Shown here piece by piece: positions 1 to 4,772 of a stretch of 23,517 nt of DNA. The stretch covers positions 1 through 23,517 of IMG/VR virus record IMGVR_UViG_3300042691_023224, one strand, 5' to 3'. The translations under genes and the position numbers were made by a program. The stretch is from a virus. Numbering within the stretch: the stretch's first letter is position 1; each line of letters starts with the position of its first letter. The notes under the pieces were generated by a model. It did not search any database. It was not told where the DNA came from and saw nothing but the letters and a program-made list of their open reading frames with translations.

Positions 1-41
1 ACAAACTAACAGTCCCAACGGACATTAAAAAATAAAGAAGG

Positions 42-347
42 ATGATATTAAAGAAAAAAGAAACTTGGGAAATAGGCATTACAACTTCTGCTATTACATA
101 TTGGAAACCCACGACTTGCGGACAATTAGATAATTTCTTTAAAGTAAAAAACGGAAAGGATTTTAAGTTCCTGAACACGTGGAGTTATTATGTGCCTACT
201 TTTATTCAGATATTTTGGTTGCGGTGGATTTTTTATATCAAAATAACGCCAAAATTAATAAGCGGAGAAGAACCTGTGCGCTACGTAAAATTTGAAGATA
301 CTCACTTAGAAATAATGGACGTTCCAAAAGGAAATTGGGATGATTAA
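42..347 (+). CDS. Hypothetical protein, 101 aa
   Basis: I do not recognise this protein. The ORF opens with ATG shortly after an AAGAAGG stretch that could act as a ribosome site. It is rich in Trp, Tyr, Phe and Lys, with one hydrophobic aromatic stretch around residues 50-68 (VPTFIQIFWLRWIFYIKI) that could be a membrane-associated helix. The C-terminus is acidic and ends in NWDD. It is followed 23 bases later by a Cys-rich microprotein, and similar short spacing through the next genes suggests a rightward cluster of tiny genes. Being an open reading frame of reasonable length on the same strand as its neighbours supports it as real; function is unknown. Confidence 0.6.
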   Translation: MILKKKETWEIGITTSAITYWKPTTCGQLDNFFKVKNGKDFKFLNTWSYYVPTFIQIFWLRWIFYIKITPKLISGEEPVRYVKFEDTHLEIMDVPKGNWDD

Positions 348-370
348 TTTAACCCCAATAGGATATAGGA

Positions 371-526
371 ATGGAAAAAACTCAAAAGAAGAAAAAGACG
401 AATTATAGCCCCGTTTATTATTGTAAACAAACGGGAGGTTTTAAATGTAGAAATTGTAAGTCTTGTACAGAATTTGCTTACTGTAATAATTGTAACATTT
501 TAACCCCCATAAATAAGACAAACTAA
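371..526 (+). CDS. Cys-rich microprotein, 51 aa, probable zinc-binding knuckle
   Basis: A short ORF starting at ATG 371 and ending TAA at 526. After a Lys-rich N-terminus, six cysteines lie at residues 18, 26, 29, 32, 38 and 41, giving spacings C-x7-C-x2-C-x2-C-x5-C-x2-C. Paired CxxC motifs like these usually bind zinc, so a small zinc-ribbon or knuckle fold is likely. Such proteins often bind nucleic acid or a host protein, but nothing here shows the partner. It lies between two other small rightward genes at short spacing (23 and 15 bases). The dense, regularly spaced cysteines make a chance ORF unlikely. Function unknown. Confidence 0.6.
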   Translation: MEKTQKKKKTNYSPVYYCKQTGGFKCRNCKSCTEFAYCNNCNILTPINKTN

Positions 527-541
527 CAATACAGAAATAAG

Positions 542-688
542 ATGGAAGGAAAGAAAATAAAACGTGCGGTACTTTTTGGAATGGGATATATCTGCGGAAA
601 GCACAATCTCCATATTCCTAAAAAAGAAAGAGAGCGAATAGCCTCTAATTATGCAAAAGAAGGAATAAAACTTAAAAAGAAGAAATAA
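542..688 (+). CDS. Small basic hypothetical protein, 48 aa
   Basis: ATG at 542, TAA at 686-688. The product is very basic: a Lys/Arg N-terminus, a central KKERERIASNYAKEG stretch that should be helical, and a C-terminus ending in four lysines. No domain is recognised. The high positive charge would fit nucleic-acid binding or interaction with an acidic host protein, which is inference only. It follows the Cys-rich gene by 15 bases and shares its leader style (AT-rich, no strong Shine-Dalgarno), so it probably belongs to the same transcript. Confidence 0.5.
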   Translation: MEGKKIKRAVLFGMGYICGKHNLHIPKKERERIASNYAKEGIKLKKKK

Positions 689-722
689 TTTAATCCCTCA
701 CTAAGGGACAGACTAAAAGAAG

Positions 723-785
723 ATGTTTGTAATAAACAGTAAAGCGATCGAACGATATAAAAAGTATCGAACCGAAAACACGTAG
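723..785 (+). CDS. Possible 20-aa microprotein
   Basis: A 21-codon ORF (ATG 723, TAG 783-785) encoding a basic peptide beginning MFVINSKAIERYKKYR. It sits between two better-supported small genes with similar spacing, preceded by a purine-rich AAAAGAAG stretch. It is too short to judge by sequence alone and may be chance. Confidence 0.25.
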   Translation: MFVINSKAIERYKKYRTENT

Positions 786-817
786 AGTAATTAACGAATC
801 AATAAAATGAAGCGAAA

Positions 818-916
818 ATGGAATGCTTAGCGGTAATAGGTGCGCTGTTATTGATTCTATATTGTCTGCCCATTGATGGATACGAGGACTGGGAGGATAG
901 AGACAGGAGGTTTTAA
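818..916 (+). CDS. Small single-span membrane protein, 32 aa
   Basis: ATG 818 to TAA 914-916. The N-terminal half (residues 3-18, CLAVIGALLLILYCLP) is a clean hydrophobic segment, followed by a highly charged tail of Asp, Glu and Arg. This is the architecture of a tiny single-pass membrane protein. An ATG at 807 in another frame reaches a stop after seven codons, so 818 is the likely start. Phage early regions often encode such membrane microproteins (for example to alter the envelope or exclude other phages), but nothing here identifies the role. Confidence 0.45.
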   Translation: MECLAVIGALLLILYCLPIDGYEDWEDRDRRF

Positions 917-971
917 GTTTGTCCGCGACAAGGTATCTATTTATTAAAATAGAGCTTTAAATTAAGCCTAA

Positions 972-1127
972 ATGATCATATTAGCCATTAAAACACCCTT
1001 GAGCATATCACTTAACCCGGCGGACAGGAGTAGATGGAAACAAAGATCAATTACCATACTGCTACTTTTCAATATCAATATTTTAACATATCTCTTTAGT
1101 TTATTATATTTGCCTCATTACCAATAG
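972..1127 (+). CDS. Possible small membrane protein, 51 aa
   Basis: An open frame from ATG 972 to TAG 1125-1127. A basic stretch around residues 19-25 (RSRWKQR) is followed by a hydrophobic segment (residues 27-47, ITILLLFNINILTYLFSLLYL) consistent with one membrane span. Against it, the frame runs through the promoter-like element at 1105-1112 that probably serves the next gene, and the region could simply be regulatory. An 11-base direct repeat (GAGCATATCAC at 1001-1011 and 1129-1139) starts inside it. Kept as a low-confidence gene. Confidence 0.3.
   Translation: MIILAIKTPLSISLNPADRSRWKQRSITILLLFNINILTYLFSLLYLPHYQ
1105..1112 (+). promoter_or_regulatory. Bacteroidota-type -7 element upstream of 1155 gene
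   Basis: TATATTTG matches the Bacteroidota -7 consensus TAnnTTTG exactly. It lies 42 bases before the ATG at 1155, giving a predicted leader of about 35-38 bases. No clean TTTG is visible at the -33 spacing, only a TTTTA run near 1080, so this is a half-supported promoter. Confidence 0.4.
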
Positions 1128-1154
1128 AGAGCATATCACCCCAGATTAAAAGAA

Positions 1155-1757
1155 ATGGCTAATACTAAAATAGTAGAGCGGACAGAGACACTAATTCTCC
1201 CGGATTATCCGCCACTCGCGGACGGTAAGAAAGGGAGGATATTGACCAAGCACCTAGTCAATCTATCGCTTATCCTAGACCAATCTCATTACTGTCTCCT
1301 ATCATGGCTCATATATCAAAGTTCGGCAGATAACGCTATAACGTATTCCGGGGGGCTTTTAAAGCAGTATGTCGCGGCCGTCAAAGCCGCGGACAAATAC
1401 TACCAATCCCTCCCAAGATCCATTAACCATCTCTACATAGGGCTACCTAAAAACAGACAGCTATTCATGTCCCTGATCAACCAAGGGTTATTACTCCCAA
1501 CCACCAAACCAAAGATATTCATAATCAATCCTAACCTCACTTACAACAGGAGATACACAAAACCAGCATTCTACAACCAATTTATAGAGCATTACAACAC
1601 GCTCCCAAAGGACATATCCCACCATCAGTCAAAGCTAAAAGCCCTCACAACCAGCTTTATATCACACGTACAGTCAAATGTCAAGCATACGCGCCACTAT
1701 AACGAAGGGGCGGACAGAAAGCAATACAAACCCATCAAATCCCAACTACTCACATGA
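1155..1757 (+). CDS. Winged-helix-like protein, possible replication or transcription regulator, 200 aa
   Basis: The ORF starts at ATG 1155. Residues about 37-60 are a helical hydrophobic stretch (LSLILDQSHYCLLSWLIYQ). Residues about 97-130 resemble the recognition helix and wing of a winged-helix domain, with LFMSLINQGLLL followed by a beta hairpin ending IINPNLTYNRR. An [I/V]NP-N-x-x wing ending is seen in RepL-like plasmid initiators and related phage regulators, so a DNA-binding role in replication initiation or transcription is my inference. The C-terminus is basic. The coding strand becomes very C-rich through the second half of the gene (for example C18:G4 at 1501-1560), unlike the G-rich packaging genes. 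It overlaps the next gene by ATGA, suggesting coupled translation. Confidence 0.5.
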   Translation: MANTKIVERTETLILPDYPPLADGKKGRILTKHLVNLSLILDQSHYCLLSWLIYQSSADNAITYSGGLLKQYVAAVKAADKYYQSLPRSINHLYIGLPKNRQLFMSLINQGLLLPTTKPKIFIINPNLTYNRRYTKPAFYNQFIEHYNTLPKDISHHQSKLKALTTSFISHVQSNVKHTRHYNEGADRKQYKPIKSQLLT

Positions 1758-2074
1758 ACACTAAAGACCTAAGAATAGGATACTACTATAACTACAAAGG
1801 ATCACCAATCCAGTTAGACCAAGACACCCTAGCATCTATACTCCAAACAGGAGGAGAATACAATTACTCCCCAATCCCACTAACAGAAGAATGGTTAACT
1901 AAGTTTGGATTCAAACCATACGGTGATGGATTTCATAAGGGACATTTCTGGATTGGACCACATCATAAAATAGCATGGTATGGCAAATCGGAAATAATAG
2001 AATGCCAATATATCCACTCCCTCCAAAACCTCTACTCTGCCCTAACCGGAAAAGAACTTAATTTACCCCAATAA
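1754..2074 (+). CDS. Bacteroidota-phage small family protein, 106 aa
   Basis: The ATG at 1754 overlaps the stop of the previous gene (ATGA), so translation is probably coupled. The protein has the layout of a small family I recognise from Bacteroidota phages and prophages: an N-terminal LRIGYYYNYKG (family style DLRIGNYV), a middle PIPLTEEWLTKFGF, a variable aromatic stretch, and a C-terminal IHSLQNLYSALTGKEL. Members usually sit in accessory or early regions. The molecular function is unknown to me. Base composition remains strongly C-rich. No terminator follows on this strand; about 150 non-coding bases lead to the convergent HNH gene. Confidence 0.65.
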   Translation: MNTKDLRIGYYYNYKGSPIQLDQDTLASILQTGGEYNYSPIPLTEEWLTKFGFKPYGDGFHKGHFWIGPHHKIAWYGKSEIIECQYIHSLQNLYSALTGKELNLPQ

Positions 2075-2103
2075 AAACCAACCAAATTACCAATTCACAC
2101 ACC

Positions 2104-2124
2104 AAAAACCCCAAATCCAAGGGG
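2104..2124 (-). terminator. Weak terminator-like hairpin for the leftward HNH gene
   Basis: Read leftward, CCCC (2124-2121), an 8-base loop, GGGG (2112-2109), then five T. The stem is only four GC pairs, so it is weak, but its position about 100 bases beyond the HNH stop and the T-run in the right orientation fit a leftward terminator. Confidence 0.3.
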
Positions 2125-2220
2125 AGGGGATATCATCTTTACTAAAAAGGGGTAAAAACACGTTATTTTAGGAAAATCCCTATTTTATAACAGATTAATA
2201 ATCAGGGTCAAAATGACAGG

Positions 2221-2553
2221 CTATAGGGGTTTTTTAAATCTTGTGCCTTTGCTTGCATTAAGAATGTTTAACCTACCTTTATGATATGCGTCTTTAGCGT
2301 TATCCGATGGCGTTCCTAAGAATAAATGATCTGGGCGAACACAAGAAGGGTTATCGCACCTATGACAAACGAGCATTCCTTTTGGTATTGGATTGAAATT
2401 TAACACAATAACAGACATAACTAATCTACTAACCTGTGTGTATTTTCCCGCTATTCTTATCCTTCCGTAGCCGTATGCGTTCTTTTCCCCTTTCCATTCC
2501 CAGCATAAATCTGATTTCTCAGTGTATTTTTCTAATTTGTCTAAAATATCCAT
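2221..2553 (-). CDS. HNH homing endonuclease (HNH_3-type), 110 aa
   Basis: Leftward gene, start codon at 2553. The N-terminal CWEWKG and AYGYGRI followed by VSRLVM are typical of the HNH_3 family of free-standing phage homing endonucleases. The catalytic core is residues about 60-85: LVCHRCDNPSCVRPDHLFLGT, with the zinc-type Cys/His pairs and the His/Asn/His arrangement of the beta-beta-alpha-metal fold. It is followed by SDNAKDAYHKGR, the usual tail of this family. Such enzymes nick or cut a site in a relative's genome and spread by repair copying. It has its own promoter (2582-2612) on the leftward strand and stands alone in the rightward phage backbone, so it is an insertion. Its target is not evident. 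Confidence 0.88.
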   Translation of the reverse strand: MDILDKLEKYTEKSDLCWEWKGEKNAYGYGRIRIAGKYTQVSRLVMSVIVLNFNPIPKGMLVCHRCDNPSCVRPDHLFLGTPSDNAKDAYHKGRLNILNASKGTRFKKPL

Positions 2554-2581
2554 ATATCTTAATGTTAGTATTAGTGTGCTA

Positions 2582-2612
2582 CAAAGGTATCGTAATTTAC
2601 CGAGAAAACAAA
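2582..2612 (-). promoter_or_regulatory. Bacteroidota-type promoter for the HNH gene
   Basis: On the leftward strand a -33 TTTG (2612-2609), 19 bases, and a -7 TACCTTTG (2589-2582) match the Bacteroidota consensus elements and spacing exactly. The predicted start of transcription is about 20-25 bases before the ATG at 2553. This is the best promoter match in the window. Confidence 0.65.
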
Positions 2613-3045
2613 ATATATTCCACCGTACGGAGACAAATAAAATCTAAACGCAGATCAGGGTATTTATACCCATTACATTACATTTCTTGTAACAGAATTT
2701 CAAATCGGTATTTCATTACAAACTGTGCAAAGGTATGCAGGGGACAATACATAGATACCCACAATAACGCATTATAAGACCATATAGGCTACTCAAACCA
2801 CGCAGGGCATACTACGCTATAGATCTATCCGTGGATACCCATAGAGCGGACAAACCAGCCATACCTATCCCCTTACCCTTATCCATGGCAGCTCCTATAA
2901 CCAATCCCCTTTAATCTAATTTCAAAAGCATTCTTTTCAAATCAGGATCTTAAAAATCAAGTCCCCCCTACCCCCGTTTGCTTTGGGTTTGGGAAATCTA
3001 GGTATATGATTCCCCCTCTGTACCCACAAAAATTTTTTTTTGCAG
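2613..3045. other. Non-coding region with strand-composition switch; possible origin or packaging site
   Basis: No convincing gene lies here; reading frames crossing it are poor. Plus-strand bases are strongly C-biased (2881-2940 has 17 C and 4 G) up to a run of CCCCCC/CCCCC near 2960-2980, then the bias flips to G-rich at about 3045 (3061-3120 has 17 G and 1 C). A lone leftward -7 element TACCTTTG lies at 2735-2728 with no gene behind it, so a non-coding leftward transcript is possible. Loosely repeated ATACCCA[T/C] boxes occur at 2666, 2755 and 2835. A replication origin, terminus or packaging (cos/pac) site is plausible because the small terminase follows, but this is inference. Confidence 0.4.
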
Positions 3046-3078
3046 TTGTAAAAGATGTACAATAAAGGAGTATTTTTG
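3046..3078 (+). promoter_or_regulatory. Promoter driving the packaging operon, predicted near-leaderless
   Basis: A -33-like TTG (3046-3048) is followed after 22 bases by TATTTTTG (3071-3078), a full match to TAnnTTTG. Only five bases separate it from the ATG at 3084, so transcription would begin at or next to the start codon. It is the first rightward promoter after the composition switch and would serve the 3084 gene, the GIY-YIG gene, small terminase and large terminase, which all overlap by a few bases. Confidence 0.5.
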
Positions 3079-3083
3079 TAAGT

Positions 3084-3359
3084 ATGAATAGAAGAGGTTT
3101 TATAAAAAGGCTTGGGGTGTTAGGGGTAGCGAGTTTATTGCCTGATTTAAAATTTGGGGATAATGAGGTTGAGTTGGGTCCGCGCCCGGCTGAGAAGTTT
3201 ATAAATCACATGACTATTCAAAGGAGGACTTATCCAATTACCGGATCTGTTAATGCGCGAGGTTGTTTTACTATTATTGACGGTAAAGAAAAATACGTTT
3301 GGTATAAGATGGATAGTGGTGGTAATTGGGTTTTATGTAATAAGCAAGATTTTGTATGA
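3084..3359 (+). CDS. Small protein with Tat-like N-terminus and major-capsid-like segment, 91 aa
   Basis: Residues 1-22 (MNRRGFIKRLGVLGVASLLP) read like a twin-arginine signal: RRGFIK followed by a weakly hydrophobic stretch. Residues about 40-80 resemble the window's own major capsid protein at residues about 205-245: both have NHMTIQR[RK]T, then TGS, then [VL]WY followed by [DE]-[SN]-G. The insert between TGS and WY is a few residues longer here. The gene ends in a TGA that overlaps the ATG of the GIY-YIG gene, an overlap that may originally have belonged to the small terminase. No function is known. A capsid-assembly modifier, a decoy or a relic of recombination are possibilities. Export by Tat is not proven, since phage proteins with Tat-like starts may stay in the cytoplasm. 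Confidence 0.65.
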   Translation: MNRRGFIKRLGVLGVASLLPDLKFGDNEVELGPRPAEKFINHMTIQRRTYPITGSVNARGCFTIIDGKEKYVWYKMDSGGNWVLCNKQDFV

Positions 3360-4228
3360 GCTTGGTTAATGATATAAAGAAATATAAAATTTATGCTCTA
3401 TGTGAGCCTTGTTCTAAAATTATAAGATATATAGGATTAACAGGAGATTCATTAAAAAGACGTTATTATGACCATTATAAGTGTAGTGTTAATACAAAAA
3501 AGAGCAGTTGGGTAAAATCAAAAAAGATTATTGGATTGAGGCCAAAATTGATAATTATTGAAAATAATCTTACGTTACATGAAGCAAAATCTAAAGAAAT
3601 ATATTACATATCTTATTATAAATCACTAGGGTTGAATTTAGTAAATGGGACAAGCGGAGGTGACGGTTTATTTAATCCTAGCGTAGAGGTAAGGAAGAAA
3701 ATAGGGGATGCTCACCGTGGTAAAAAGATAAGTCCAGAACATATTAATGTCCTTAAAAAACTTGGAATGAATAGGATTTGGACAAAAGAACAAAGAGAAA
3801 AGGCATCCCTAAGTAATAAAGGAAAATTATTATCAGAGGCCACGAAGGAAAAATTATCTTATTTTCGTAAAAATACGCCCTTTAGTGAAAAGCATATTGA
3901 AAATATACGGAAAAGTAAAAAAAAGATTAAGGGTATTAAAATATCAGAAGAGCGTAGATTAAACATGATAGGAAGAAAACGTAGTATAGAGGCAAAAAAC
4001 AAACATTCTATATCTATGAAGTTACATTTTGCTAATATGGATAAAGAAAAAAGAAATAATATAAATAAACATTTTTGTAAATTATCAGAACATGAATTAA
4101 AAGAAATGATTGTGTTAAAAAGAAACGGATACACTTATTCGTTTTTAGCTAAAAAATATAATATTACAGCAAAAACAGTATATTTAAATTTAATAAAACA
4201 AGGTTATGAGCCTAATAATAGACGTTGA
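3356..4228 (+). CDS. GIY-YIG homing endonuclease with NUMOD3 repeats and C-terminal HTH, 290 aa
   Basis: Domains in order: GIY-YIG nuclease, residues about 11-100, with the two tyrosines Y13 and Y25 (KIYAL and RYIG), probable catalytic R36 and H40, and metal-binding E81; then NUMOD3-type DNA-binding motifs (VRKKIGDAHRGKKISPEH and later NKGKLLSEATKEKLS); then a helix-turn-helix at about 245-285 (ELKEMIVLKRNGYTYSFLAKKYN). It is a free-standing homing enzyme. It lies exactly on the boundary between the 3084 gene and the small terminase, overlapping the former by 4 bases and the latter by 23. Its first ten residues (MSLVNDIKK) resemble the small terminase start (MSLIIDVDIKN) in the same frame, as though the nuclease took over a copy of that start. 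It is AT-rich compared with the G-rich genes around it, consistent with insertion. Confidence 0.9.
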   Translation: MSLVNDIKKYKIYALCEPCSKIIRYIGLTGDSLKRRYYDHYKCSVNTKKSSWVKSKKIIGLRPKLIIIENNLTLHEAKSKEIYYISYYKSLGLNLVNGTSGGDGLFNPSVEVRKKIGDAHRGKKISPEHINVLKKLGMNRIWTKEQREKASLSNKGKLLSEATKEKLSYFRKNTPFSEKHIENIRKSKKKIKGIKISEERRLNMIGRKRSIEAKNKHSISMKLHFANMDKEKRNNINKHFCKLSEHELKEMIVLKRNGYTYSFLAKKYNITAKTVYLNLIKQGYEPNNRR

Positions 4229-4772
4229 TATAAAAAATAATACCATATTACGTCCGGGGGTGCTTGGGTTGTGTCCGGCGTTAGGGGCGTTGGATGAGAG
4301 GGAGTTGATTGTGGTGGCGTTGGTGTATGATAATTGTAGTCCTATGAGGAGGTATAATTTGGGGGATAGGATTAGGCGGAGTATATTGCAAGTTTACGAG
4401 AATGACAATAACCCTAAGTTGTTGTCCGCGCTTGAGAACATGGAGGATGGTCATAGGATAACGAGGGCGGTTTATTATTATAAGGGTTTACAGTATGACA
4501 GGAAGGAGGCGATGATCGAGCAATATAAGGTGATGATTGATGATGTGAGGGATCAGATGGATGTTAGTGGCGGGACTACTAAGTTGAAGAAGGATTTGGA
4601 GAGTATAGAGATGCTTGAGAAGAGCATTAAGGCATTGGAGGCGGAGCGGGATGATGATATTGTGGCGATGGGTGTTTTGAAGGGTGGGGCGGATAATAGT
4701 TTGATTGAGTTGTGGCAAAAGAATTTAAAGAACTGGGAGAGTATTAAGAACAAAAAACCTGTTAAGGCATGA
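4206..4772 (+). CDS. Putative terminase small subunit, 188 aa
   Basis: Called by position and architecture, since I do not recognise a family signature. It directly precedes and overlaps the large terminase (ATGA at 4769-4772). The N-terminal part (residues 25-70) is helical and could hold a DNA-binding helix-turn-helix. The C-terminal half is charged and predicted coiled-coil (residues 95-150, KLKKDLESIEMLEKSIKALEAERDD), fitting an oligomeric ring. In a terminase it would recognise the packaging site and load DNA for the motor. The coding strand is extremely G-rich (4261-4320 has 29 G and 6 C). The start at ATG 4206 lies inside the end of the GIY-YIG gene, and the bases around it match the GIY-YIG start region. 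Confidence 0.55.
   Translation: MSLIIDVDIKNNTILRPGVLGLCPALGALDERELIVVALVYDNCSPMRRYNLGDRIRRSILQVYENDNNPKLLSALENMEDGHRITRAVYYYKGLQYDRKEAMIEQYKVMIDDVRDQMDVSGGTTKLKKDLESIEMLEKSIKALEAERDDDIVAMGVLKGGADNSLIELWQKNLKNWESIKNKKPVKA

Noticed and set aside
1001-1139. 11-base direct repeat GAGCATATCAC (1001 and 1129) as an attachment or iteron site
   Set aside because: Only two copies, no integrase or partner site in the window, and AT-rich context makes chance or a minor regulatory site as likely.
2436-2777. Rightward 113-aa frame over the HNH gene and following spacer
   Set aside because: It overlaps the clear HNH gene on the opposite strand, and its product (many Ile, Leu, Ser, Cys, Tyr) lacks domain character.
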